The notes below the pieces were generated by a model, which had not been told where the DNA came from, searched no databases, and was given only the letters and a program-made list of their open reading frames with translations. Below, one piece after another: positions 19,366 through 26,612 of a stretch of 64,000 bases of DNA. The position numbers and the translations under genes were made by a program. The stretch is from Salinivibrio kushneri. GTDB lineage: Bacteria; Pseudomonadota; Gammaproteobacteria; Enterobacterales; Vibrionaceae. The stretch is from contig NZ_CP114589.1 in the NCBI RefSeq assembly GCF_027286325.1, positions 372,001 through 436,000 on the forward strand, written 5' to 3'. The number at the start of each line of letters is the position of its first letter. Positions within the stretch are counted from its first letter, which is position 1.

Positions 19366-20403
19366 TTATCCCACAAGCAAGCCCAACGCACGCTTAACAT
19401 TCTGGCATGTTTGGTCTGTCTGTATACGCGCCTTTTTTTGCCCATCTTTTAGGACGTCAGACAAGTAATCAGGGGCGTTCATGAGTGCTTTTCGCCGTTC
19501 TCGAATGGGCGATATCAGGGAGGTTAAGATATCGGTTAGCACGTTTTTCACTGTCATATCCCCTAGACCGCCGCGCTGATAATGGGCTTTGAGTTCGGCG
19601 ACGTGTTGAGCGTCAGGATGGAAAGCGTCCAAATAGGTAAAAACGACATTGCCTTCGACTCGGCCGGGATCTGAGACGCGCAAGTGTTGAGGGTCTGTGT
19701 ACATGGATCGTACCGCGTCACGTATGGTGTCATTGTCATCGCTAAGATAGATGGCATTACCCAAAGATTTTGACATTTTGCTTTTACCATCAACACCCGG
19801 TAAGCGCGATGCTTTGCTGGTGAGTGCACGACATTCGCGTAATACAGGCTCGCCGACAACGTGATTAAATTTGCGCACAATGTCGTTGGTTTGCTCGATC
19901 ATAGGAAGTTGATCATCGCCTACTGGCACGAGGTTAGCGCCAAATGCGGTGATGTCGGCAGCTTGACTGATTGGGTAGGTTAAAAAACCGACGGGAACTT
20001 GCTGTCCAAACTGTTTGTCGTTGATTTCGTGTTTTACTGTAGGGTTGCGGACCAGTCGTGCGTAACTCACTAAATTACTGTAAAACATGGTGAGTTCTGC
20101 GAGCGCAGGAAGTTGGGATTGCTGACAAATTGTGACCTTATCAGGGTCAAGCCCAACCGCGAGATAGTCCGCGACTAAGCCTAAAATATGTGTGGCGACG
20201 TGACTCGGTTGATGGCCATTGTCGGTTAATCCCTGCATATCTGCGACCAGAATGGTTTGAGCACATTGTCCTTGTAATGCAAGTCGTTGGCTAAGTGAGC
20301 CACTGTAATGACCAAGATGTAAGCGGCCAGTGGCGCGATCGCCGGTCAGAATAACGTCGTTTTTGTCGATAGCGTTTTTATCGATAGCGTAGGGGGTGTG
20401 CAT
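19366..20403 (-). CDS. trpS: tryptophanyl-tRNA synthetase, auxiliary type
   Basis: A 345-residue class Ic synthetase. The HIGH motif is HLGH (29-32) in GDRATGRLHLGHYSG and KMSKS is at 209-213. The GDR.TGRLHLGHY form belongs to the TrpRS branch distinct from the housekeeping E. coli-type enzyme (GAQPSGELTIGNY). The housekeeping copy normally sits by dam-rpe-gph, so this is probably a second gene. AAGGAG precedes the ATG. A trp-type attenuator lies directly upstream. The N terminus carries a tandem AIDKN-AIDKN duplication from a short DNA repeat. In other bacteria auxiliary TrpRS forms give tolerance to the inhibitor indolmycin; that is only a possibility here. Confidence 0.9.
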   Translation of the reverse strand: MHTPYAIDKNAIDKNDVILTGDRATGRLHLGHYSGSLSQRLALQGQCAQTILVADMQGLTDNGHQPSHVATHILGLVADYLAVGLDPDKVTICQQSQLPALAELTMFYSNLVSYARLVRNPTVKHEINDKQFGQQVPVGFLTYPISQAADITAFGANLVPVGDDQLPMIEQTNDIVRKFNHVVGEPVLRECRALTSKASRLPGVDGKSKMSKSLGNAIYLSDDNDTIRDAVRSMYTDPQHLRVSDPGRVEGNVVFTYLDAFHPDAQHVAELKAHYQRGGLGDMTVKNVLTDILTSLISPIRERRKALMNAPDYLSDVLKDGQKKARIQTDQTCQNVKRALGLLVG

Positions 20404-20446
20404 TGTTGTCTCCTTGAGGATAAAGGCCGACGGAGACAGGGAAGTT

Positions 20447-20485
20447 GAAAACGATTCATTGACTGCCTACCGGCGGCCAATGAAT
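20447..20485 (-). terminator. attenuator terminator (3:4 hairpin) of trpS
   Basis: On the minus strand ATTCATTG and CAATGAAT form a perfect 8-bp stem enclosing a GCC...GGC inner stem, followed by CGTTTTC. It lies 44 bases before the trpS start and after the leader peptide gene. The U-run is only four bases long. Confidence 0.7.
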
Positions 20486-20528
20486 ACCCAGACTCAATGG
20501 CACGCTAAAGCGCGCGCCACCACTGGGT
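20447..20528 (-). promoter_or_regulatory. ribosome-mediated trp-type attenuator of trpS
   Basis: Overlapping pairings can be drawn on the minus strand. Strand 1 (20528-20512, holding both Trp codons) pairs with strand 2 (20506-20485): ACCCAG with CTGGGT and TGGCGCGC with GCGTGCCA. Strand 2 can instead pair with strand 3: GCCATTGA with TCATTGGC, one mismatch. Strand 3 otherwise pairs with strand 4 to form the terminator. A ribosome stalled at the Trp codons would cover strand 1, favour 2:3 and let transcription continue into trpS. Confidence 0.75.
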
Positions 20529-20570
20529 GCGAAAAATCAATAGAGTGTGTGTATCAAATACCGTTTTCAT
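20505..20570 (-). CDS. trp leader peptide upstream of trpS
   Basis: A 21-codon ORF that starts MKTVFDTHT and ends FRTQWWRAL, with codons 17 and 18 both TGG, followed by TAG. Two adjacent Trp codons near the end are the hallmark of E. coli-type TrpL. The ORF is too short for standard gene calling. It lies 101 bases upstream of trpS and overlaps strand 1 of the attenuator. Its weak point is the absence of an obvious Shine-Dalgarno sequence. A possible promoter is TTGTGT-N17-TAGTTT just upstream. Confidence 0.72.
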   Translation of the reverse strand: MKTVFDTHTLLIFRTQWWRAL

Positions 20571-20691
20571 AGTGGTTTAAACTATCAGTCTTATGAGTAC
20601 GACACAAGACTCACATACTGACTATTTTGTTGGTTTATCCGCGGCTTAAAAAGCCGTAAGGTAAAGCAAAGTCAGTGAAATCGAGGGAGTG

Positions 20692-21423
20692 ATGAAACTA
20701 AACGCAGACATGGGTGAGAGCTTTGGTGCGTGGACGATGGGAATGGATAGCGCGCTGATGCCGTGGATTGATATGGCCAATATTGCGTGTGGCTTTCATG
20801 CCTCTGATCCTGATGTAATGGCGGCCACGGTAGCACTCGCAGTAAAGCACAATGTGAGTATTGGTGCTCATCCCAGTTACGCCGATAAGCAGGGCTTTGG
20901 CCGTCGTCATATTGATCATACCCCGGCACAAATTAGTCACCTCGTTCGCTATCAAATCGGCGCGTTACAAGGGATCTGTGCACGCTTTAATGCGAGCCTT
21001 GATTATGTGAAGCCTCATGGTGCGCTGTATAACACCATGATGGTGGACAATGATTGCTTTGAAGCGGTGTTGGCTGCGGTGGCTGATACGCTGCCAAATA
21101 CGCCATTAATGGTGTTGGCATTGCCTGATAACCGTCAGCATCGCCAGCTTGCCCAACGAGCCGGTGTGCCGCTGATTTTTGAGGCCTTTGCTGATAGAGC
21201 CTATCTGGCGTCAGGGCAATTGGCGCCGCGCGATCAACCGGGCGCGGTGTTAGATGACGCCAACGCGATGATTGCACAGGTATTGCAGTTATCTCAACAT
21301 GGCACGGTGACAACCCTCGAGGGACAAACGCTCTCGCTTTCGCCGGATACGGTGTGTGTGCATGGAGATAACCCACAATCGGTCGAGGCGATAAAACAAC
21401 TCAGAAAGGCCTTAACACCATGA
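20692..21423 (+). CDS. pxpA: 5-oxoprolinase subunit A (LamB/YcsF family)
   Basis: 243 residues of the LamB/YcsF family, starting KLNADMGESFGAW with the DHPSYAD-like segment IGAHPSYADKQGFGRR and KPHGALYN. PxpA is the subunit that, with PxpB and PxpC, opens 5-oxoproline (pyroglutamate) to glutamate using ATP. The ATG at 20692 is preferred to the GTG at 20689 by comparison with the family. It is the first gene of pxpABC and overlaps pxpB by ATGA. It is divergent from the attenuated trpS, with the promoters in the 121 bases between. Confidence 0.92.
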   Translation: MKLNADMGESFGAWTMGMDSALMPWIDMANIACGFHASDPDVMAATVALAVKHNVSIGAHPSYADKQGFGRRHIDHTPAQISHLVRYQIGALQGICARFNASLDYVKPHGALYNTMMVDNDCFEAVLAAVADTLPNTPLMVLALPDNRQHRQLAQRAGVPLIFEAFADRAYLASGQLAPRDQPGAVLDDANAMIAQVLQLSQHGTVTTLEGQTLSLSPDTVCVHGDNPQSVEAIKQLRKALTP

Positions 21424-22115
21424 CACTCAAGGTTGAGCAGGTCAGTGAAACGACGGTAATGATCCGGTTGGGCAATAAGATCGATCTTGCCTTTGTCCCA
21501 CAGTTATCCGCGCTGTGTGAGCGAATCCAGCAACACTTTGGCCGTGGTGTGGTTGAGTTAATTCCCGCCTACAACAGCGTTCTGGTGGAAGTGAAGGTTC
21601 GCTTACTCTCGCCAGAAACGTTGAAAACCTGGGTGATGAATCAAGGCGACTCATTGCGAGTCACCGACGACGCCGTGGGCGGAAAACACGTGTCGTTGCC
21701 GGTGTATTATCACCCCTCGGTCGGACCCGATCTGGCTGCGGTCGCCGAGTTTGCCGGCGTGAGTGAACAAGAGGTGATTGCGCGACACAGCCAACAAACT
21801 TACACCGTTTGTGCGATTGGTTTTGCACCCGGCTTTGCCTTTCTGGCGTCGGTGGATGAGACCATAGCCATGCCACGTCATACCACGCCTCGTCATCAGA
21901 TCCCCGCTGGTAGTGTGGGCATTGCACAACAGCAAACTGCGGTGTATCCGGCGGCTTCGCCCGCAGGCTGGCAAATTATTGGCAATTGTCCCAAGGTGCT
22001 ATTTAATCCCCGTCAATCGCCCATGATGCCGTTTGATGTAGGTGATACCGTCCGTTTTGAGCCGATGTCAGAGTCTGATTACCGTGCGGCAGGAGGTCAA
22101 TGGTGGCAGGATTAA
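21420..22115 (+). CDS. pxpB: 5-oxoprolinase subunit B (KipI family)
   Basis: 231 residues of the KipI/allophanate hydrolase subunit 1 family. Typical segments are IQQHFGRGVVELIPAYNSV, VCAIGFAPGFAFL, and GSVGIAQQQTAVYPAASPAGW. It phosphorylates or helps cleave 5-oxoproline together with PxpC. Its ATG overlaps the pxpA stop (ATGA) and its end overlaps pxpC by 16 bases, so the three are translationally coupled. Confidence 0.92.
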   Translation: MTLKVEQVSETTVMIRLGNKIDLAFVPQLSALCERIQQHFGRGVVELIPAYNSVLVEVKVRLLSPETLKTWVMNQGDSLRVTDDAVGGKHVSLPVYYHPSVGPDLAAVAEFAGVSEQEVIARHSQQTYTVCAIGFAPGFAFLASVDETIAMPRHTTPRHQIPAGSVGIAQQQTAVYPAASPAGWQIIGNCPKVLFNPRQSPMMPFDVGDTVRFEPMSESDYRAAGGQWWQD

Positions 22116-23050
22116 CGGTGCTCGCCCCCGGCGTATTGAGCTTGGTGCAAGACACAGGGCGTTATGGGGTGGGCCAGCTTGGTTTAAGCCAAGGCGGGCC
22201 GGTCGATTGCCACGCATTTGCTTGGGCGAATTATTTACTCGATAACCCCGCAAAGACGCCGCTGGTCGAGATAACCATGGGCCAAGCACGTTTTCGTGCT
22301 GACCATGCGATGTCGATTGCCATCACCGGCGCAGACATGCAACCTTGTATTAATGGTCAGCGCGTGGGTATGTGGCAGACCTTGACGCTAAATGCGGGTG
22401 ATGAATTGCGTTTACGCTACGCGCGCCGTGGTTTGCGAGCTTATCTCGCGGTGCGTGGTGGGTGGGTAGTAGATGGCGCATTTGGCAGTGCCGCGACGGT
22501 AATGCGCAATCAACTCGGCGGCCTTCATTCCGGATTAGGTGAACAGGCGGGAGGCATGGCGCTCACCAAAGGAGATGTGTTGCCTTGTCGACCGCATGCG
22601 CGGTTGCCAAAGGTGCGCGGTGTGCCGACACGTTTTATTCCTGACTACAATGCCCTGACTCCACTGGCGCTTGTGCTGGGGTATCAGTTTGATAGCTTCA
22701 GCGCCGAGGCGCTAACGGCATTTTTTGATGGCGAATACACGGTCGATCAGCACAGTGATCGTATGGGCGTGCGGCTCAATGGACCGAGCGTCGTGAGCAA
22801 GCAACCGGGTATTGTTTCCGAAGGCATTGCGCTCGGGGCCGTGCAAGTGCCCCCTGACGGTCAGCCGATTGTACTACTTAACGATCGGCAAACACTCGGT
22901 GGCTATCCTAAGCTTGGCTGCTTAACCCGTGCCAGCTTAAGCATGTTGGCGCAAACGCGACCCGGTCAGACCGTGCATTTTTATCCAGCGCGGCTGGCGG
23001 ATGCATCAGTGCAATGGCAGGCGTTTGTGCAGTTTTTTGACTGGATCTAA
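22100..23050 (+). CDS. pxpC: 5-oxoprolinase subunit C (KipA family)
   Basis: 316 residues of the KipA/biotin-dependent carboxylase-like family: VLAPGVLSLVQDTGRYG at the start, SQGGPVDCHAFAWAN, DQHSDRMGVRLNGP, and LNDRQTLGGYPKLG near the end. It completes the PxpABC complex that recycles pyroglutamate formed from glutamine or gamma-glutamyl peptides. GGAGG lies just before its ATG inside pxpB. A 27-bp hairpin follows 20 bases after the stop. Confidence 0.92.
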   Translation: MVAGLTVLAPGVLSLVQDTGRYGVGQLGLSQGGPVDCHAFAWANYLLDNPAKTPLVEITMGQARFRADHAMSIAITGADMQPCINGQRVGMWQTLTLNAGDELRLRYARRGLRAYLAVRGGWVVDGAFGSAATVMRNQLGGLHSGLGEQAGGMALTKGDVLPCRPHARLPKVRGVPTRFIPDYNALTPLALVLGYQFDSFSAEALTAFFDGEYTVDQHSDRMGVRLNGPSVVSKQPGIVSEGIALGAVQVPPDGQPIVLLNDRQTLGGYPKLGCLTRASLSMLAQTRPGQTVHFYPARLADASVQWQAFVQFFDWI

Positions 23051-23059
23051 CTTGCAGAA

Positions 23060-23106
23060 AAATGGATAGATGAGCCTCTGGAAGACAGAGGCTCATAAAT
23101 GGATAG
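23060..23106. repeat. 27-bp perfect hairpin flanked by 10-bp direct repeats
   Basis: An 11-bp perfect stem (ATGAGCCTCTG / CAGAGGCTCAT, loop GAAGA) occupies 23070-23096. Exact copies of AAATGGATAG abut it on both sides (23060-23069 and 23097-23106). It sits between the convergent pxpC and lapC genes and may end both transcripts, though neither side has a U-tract next to the stem. The flanking repeats look like a target-site duplication. Confidence 0.75.
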
Positions 23107-23128
23107 GCTTTAACGTGCAAGCGACGGA

Positions 23129-24958
23129 CTAGCGGAAACGGCTAATTTGCTCGAGGGCTTTTTCCATTTGCGCAAAGTCAGGTGACGCGTTTTCTATCGG
23201 TCGGTTAGTGTTATCCATGTATTGATATTGCCCCCCCGCACCCACTTCTAAAATGGTGTCGTCGGTGACCAACGCATAGCCGCTGTAGTTTGACGATAAC
23301 ACCCAATCTTGCCCGGGCTTGGGTGCAAGCAAGTCATGACCAATCGCGTAGCTGGCCGGATCGGACGTTACGCCCAAATAATGCTTCATCAGGGTGGGCG
23401 CAACATCTTGGTGGCTGGTTAGCTGCTTGCCGGTATCCACCTGTTTTACATCGATGCCGGGGCCTATCATCGCGAAAGGCACGTGAATTTGTGGGTCAGT
23501 AAAGTTACTGTTGTGTCCCCAAAAATTTAGCTGGTTGTCATTCATTTCTTGGCCGTGATCGCCGGTAACGACAATCAAGGTATTATCGAACTCTCCGCTT
23601 TGTTTTAGCTCCTCAATGACCTTGGCCACCAAGCTATCAACGTAGCGTACGCTGGTCTTATAGCGATTGAAAAACGGTGTCGGATCGGTCTCGTTATTTA
23701 GCTTGAGATAGTTAATTTCGTCCAACATCGGTTGATACTTGGGGGTAAAGTCCGCAGGAAAATCATAGCCATGTGGCGCATCGTAAAACAAAAACGAGAA
23801 GGTGGGACGATTGGACTCACGCTTTTGGTGCCAACGGATCCAATCTTGGGTCAGATCTGCGTCTAGCTCGGCGGGAGAGTCGCCCTCAGAACCGTTACGT
23901 AAATCGGACACCTTGGCAAACACGGTTTGGTTAAATTCCGGCTTTTCCAATTGCGCGGCGGTAAAAATACCCAGTTGATAATCGAGTGCCTGCAGACGAT
24001 CCATCAATACCGGAGATTGCTGATTGGCAAGAAAGCTATGCCAATAGGTGCCGGGCATGCCATAAAACAGGCCAAAAATGCCGGTGCGGGTCGCGTTCCC
24101 CGTCGCAAGATGATGTGAATAGGTACGACCATTTTGAGCTAGTGCCCAAAGATTGGGCGTGTTGTCAGCATTGAAGGTGTCCGCGCGCCATGAGTCAACC
24201 ACCAAAAACATGATGTTCACTGGCTGTGTAACGTCGGTTGTGCTCAGCGGCGAAAGGGGATAGTTCAGGTCGGCTTCGCGATCTACATCCATGGCTTTTT
24301 GGCGCGCGAGAGCTTGTTCATCAATCCAGCCGTTTTTGCGCATCATGCTGTTGGCGGTGGCTGGATAGAAAAGTGGCAAATAACGTTTCACCGTTGTCAC
24401 GGGCTGGTACGCGTAGGCCGCAGCCCAGATATGAATCCCGTGGGTGGCGAGCAAGGTCAGAAACGTGAGTAGCGCGAATTTTTTGCCGACTTTGTGTTGG
24501 GAAGAAAACCGTGTCCGTGACAACGCAGCCAGAAGTGCCCATTGCGCCGCGAGGCAGGCAATGACGCCACCTGTCACCATCAGCCAAGTGATCAGCGGGA
24601 AGCTGACAATCTGCCCGGCGAGGATCAGGTCTAGCACCATGGCATTGATATGGAATCGGTACTGGGCAAACACGATGGTATCAATGAAAAGGGTGATCAC
24701 ACCCACCGACGCTATCAAGGCGAGCAATGGTTGGCGCACCTTGGTTGGCAGCAGTAACAGCGGAAGTGTTACTAAGCCAACAATAGCGGCAAGTAAGGCC
24801 ATCTGGCTAAAGATACTGACCACGATAAAGGTGATGCCAAGTGGCTCAGTGGGAAAACTCGGTAGAAACGCAAAGTAGCGGCTCGCTATTGCCATTAACA
24901 CAAGGGCGTTAATGGCAATAAACCAGCTATGTGTTTGAAGTCGCGATTTAAAAGACAT
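23129..24958 (-). CDS. lapC: LapC/YejM-type inner-membrane sulfatase-like protein
   Basis: 609 residues: five membrane helices in the first 190 residues (DUF3413), then a periplasmic alkaline-phosphatase/sulfatase-fold domain (from VNIMFLVVDSWRADTF, about residue 246). GDHGQEMND and WGHNS are typical of the fold. E. coli YejM (LapC/PbgA) senses lipopolysaccharide in the inner membrane and controls LpxC turnover through LapB-FtsH. Length and domain order match well. The usual partner gene yejL is not upstream here; dgkA is. The homologue is thought to have lost enzyme activity. Confidence 0.88.
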   Translation of the reverse strand: MSFKSRLQTHSWFIAINALVLMAIASRYFAFLPSFPTEPLGITFIVVSIFSQMALLAAIVGLVTLPLLLLPTKVRQPLLALIASVGVITLFIDTIVFAQYRFHINAMVLDLILAGQIVSFPLITWLMVTGGVIACLAAQWALLAALSRTRFSSQHKVGKKFALLTFLTLLATHGIHIWAAAYAYQPVTTVKRYLPLFYPATANSMMRKNGWIDEQALARQKAMDVDREADLNYPLSPLSTTDVTQPVNIMFLVVDSWRADTFNADNTPNLWALAQNGRTYSHHLATGNATRTGIFGLFYGMPGTYWHSFLANQQSPVLMDRLQALDYQLGIFTAAQLEKPEFNQTVFAKVSDLRNGSEGDSPAELDADLTQDWIRWHQKRESNRPTFSFLFYDAPHGYDFPADFTPKYQPMLDEINYLKLNNETDPTPFFNRYKTSVRYVDSLVAKVIEELKQSGEFDNTLIVVTGDHGQEMNDNQLNFWGHNSNFTDPQIHVPFAMIGPGIDVKQVDTGKQLTSHQDVAPTLMKHYLGVTSDPASYAIGHDLLAPKPGQDWVLSSNYSGYALVTDDTILEVGAGGQYQYMDNTNRPIENASPDFAQMEKALEQISRFR

Positions 24959-25031
24959 GGTTTCTCATCACAGTTAAGTTAATCAATCGGCAACATAATG
25001 GACGCGTTGCCGGGTTGTATGACGACGTGTG

Positions 25032-25433
25032 TTATCGAATAAGTGGGACACCAAAGTGATGCCATAAAATGGTAAGCCAGACCACACCCGCTAAAAGCAA
25101 ACTGACAAACACCGCCGCAGAGCCGATGTCTTTAGCTCTGCCGCTGAGTTCATGGCGCTCTTCACCCACTCGGTCGACCACAGCTTCAATGGCGGAGTTA
25201 AGCAGTTCGACGATGATTACCAACACAATAACGCCGAACATCATCAAGGATTCCGTCAGTGGCAATTGTAGCCAGAGCAATACGGCTAGCGCCGCTGCCA
25301 ATAATACAACTTCTTGACGGATCGCCGCTTCATGGTGATATGCCGCTTTTAATCCAGCCCAAGAATAGCCAGTAGCTTTAATGATACGTATCAGCCCTCG
25401 CGGCTTTTCTGAGGGGGATGTATTAGCGCCCAT
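25032..25433 (-). CDS. dgkA: diacylglycerol kinase
   Basis: 133 residues, three membrane helices, with the family signature ELLNSAIEAVVDRVGEERHELSGRAKD (cited in parts: ELLNSAIEAVVDR and RAKDIGSAAVF). It phosphorylates diacylglycerol released during membrane-derived oligosaccharide and lipid A modification reactions. The start at 25433 is taken from family length; the frame stays open 38 codons further. It lies just upstream of lapC and is divergent from the heptosyltransferase gene, whose start overlaps the open upstream extension. Confidence 0.92.
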   Translation of the reverse strand: MGANTSPSEKPRGLIRIIKATGYSWAGLKAAYHHEAAIRQEVVLLAAALAVLLWLQLPLTESLMMFGVIVLVIIVELLNSAIEAVVDRVGEERHELSGRAKDIGSAAVFVSLLLAGVVWLTILWHHFGVPLIR

Positions 25434-25529
25434 AAATACATTCTCGTAACAATTTGATCGATAGGCTGGCATTTTACATTTAACCGAGCCAACTGCATAA
25501 TCGGCGCGATAACTTAATTGGAATTTGTT

Positions 25530-26573
25530 ATGCCTCTGTTTACTCACGCCCCACGCTCCCTGTGTTTTTTACGCCTGTCTGCGATTGGCGATGTTTGTCA
25601 TGCGGTTGCGGCGATTCAAGCCGTGCAGCGCCATTGGCCGCAGACGCAGATCACTTGGGTGGTTGGTAAAGTCGAAGCACAGCTTTTAGCCGGGCTTGAT
25701 GGGGTGGAGCTGGTGGTGTTTGACAAAAAAGCGGGCTTAGCAGGCATGCGTCAAGTTTGGCGGCAGCTGAAAGGACGCCAGTTTGATGCGTTAGTGCATA
25801 TGCAGCTTGCTTTACGCGCGAGCTTCTTGACTGTGGGGATCGGCGCGCGCTATCGCGTGGGATTTCACCGCCACCGAGCGAAAGAGGGACAGTGGCTGTT
25901 TACCAATAAACGGATCCCCGATACTCAATCTTGCCATGTGTTAGATAGCTTTTTCGCCTTCACTCAATATTTGGGCGTGCCGGTTACGCCACCGCAGTGG
26001 CAACTACCACTTTCTGAAGACGATCATGCCTTTGCCAAAGCGCAACTGGGTGACAAGCCCACTGTCGTGATCAGTCCTGCCGCGAGTAAAGATGAGCGTA
26101 ATTGGCTACCAGAGCGTTATGCCGAATTTGCCGACTACGCGGTCGGTAAAGGTTATCAGGTGGTACTCTGTGGTTCACCGGCGGCGCGTGAAAAAACGCT
26201 GGCCGCGCGCATTATTGCCGCTGCTAACGCGCCACTGGTTAACTTGGTGGGACACACCAGCCTTAAGCAATTAGCTGCGGTACTCGCACGCGCCGATGCG
26301 GTGCTGGCCCCCGATTCCGGCCCCGCGCACATGGCAACCACGCAAGGCACGCCCGTCTTAGGTCTTTACGGGCATAGCAATCCGAAGCGGACCGGCCCTT
26401 ATAACAACCTCGCGGATGTGGTCAGTGTTTATGAAACCTTTGCTGAACAGCAACATGGCAAGCCCGTTGAGCAATTGGCATGGAGCACGCGGGTGAAAGG
26501 CGATCATGTGATGGCTGCCATTGATACACAGCAGGTGATCGACGCGTTTGAAACCATGATGGCGAAGCAATAA
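25530..26573 (+). CDS. glycosyltransferase family 9 (heptosyltransferase-like)
   Basis: 347 residues of the GT9 family (WaaC/WaaF/WaaQ type), which transfers heptose from ADP-heptose to the LPS inner core at the cytosolic face of the inner membrane. Visible parts are SLCFLRLSAIGDVCHAVAAI at the N terminus, HRHRAKEGQWLFTNKRI in the middle, and the nucleotide-binding APDSGPAHMATTQGTPVLGLYG near residue 260. No other LPS core genes are adjacent, so the exact acceptor is open. The ATG at 25530 is favoured over the TTG at 25518. Confidence 0.85.
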   Translation: MPLFTHAPRSLCFLRLSAIGDVCHAVAAIQAVQRHWPQTQITWVVGKVEAQLLAGLDGVELVVFDKKAGLAGMRQVWRQLKGRQFDALVHMQLALRASFLTVGIGARYRVGFHRHRAKEGQWLFTNKRIPDTQSCHVLDSFFAFTQYLGVPVTPPQWQLPLSEDDHAFAKAQLGDKPTVVISPAASKDERNWLPERYAEFADYAVGKGYQVVLCGSPAAREKTLAARIIAAANAPLVNLVGHTSLKQLAAVLARADAVLAPDSGPAHMATTQGTPVLGLYGHSNPKRTGPYNNLADVVSVYETFAEQQHGKPVEQLAWSTRVKGDHVMAAIDTQQVIDAFETMMAKQ

Positions 26574-26594
26574 AAAAGGCCCCGCGGGGCCTTT
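26572..26594. terminator. bidirectional Rho-independent terminator
   Basis: AAAGGCCC and GGGCCTTT form an 8-bp GC-rich stem around CGCG. On the minus strand six Ts follow (end of acnA); on the plus strand only TTT follows (end of the heptosyltransferase gene). Confidence 0.85.
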
Positions 26595-26612
26595 GTAGTA
26601 TCGATGCCATTA

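Noticed and set aside
20571..20691. TrpR operator upstream of the trpS leader
   Set aside because: ATAGTGGTTTAAACTAT is partly symmetric, but the CTAG cores of known TrpR operators are absent.
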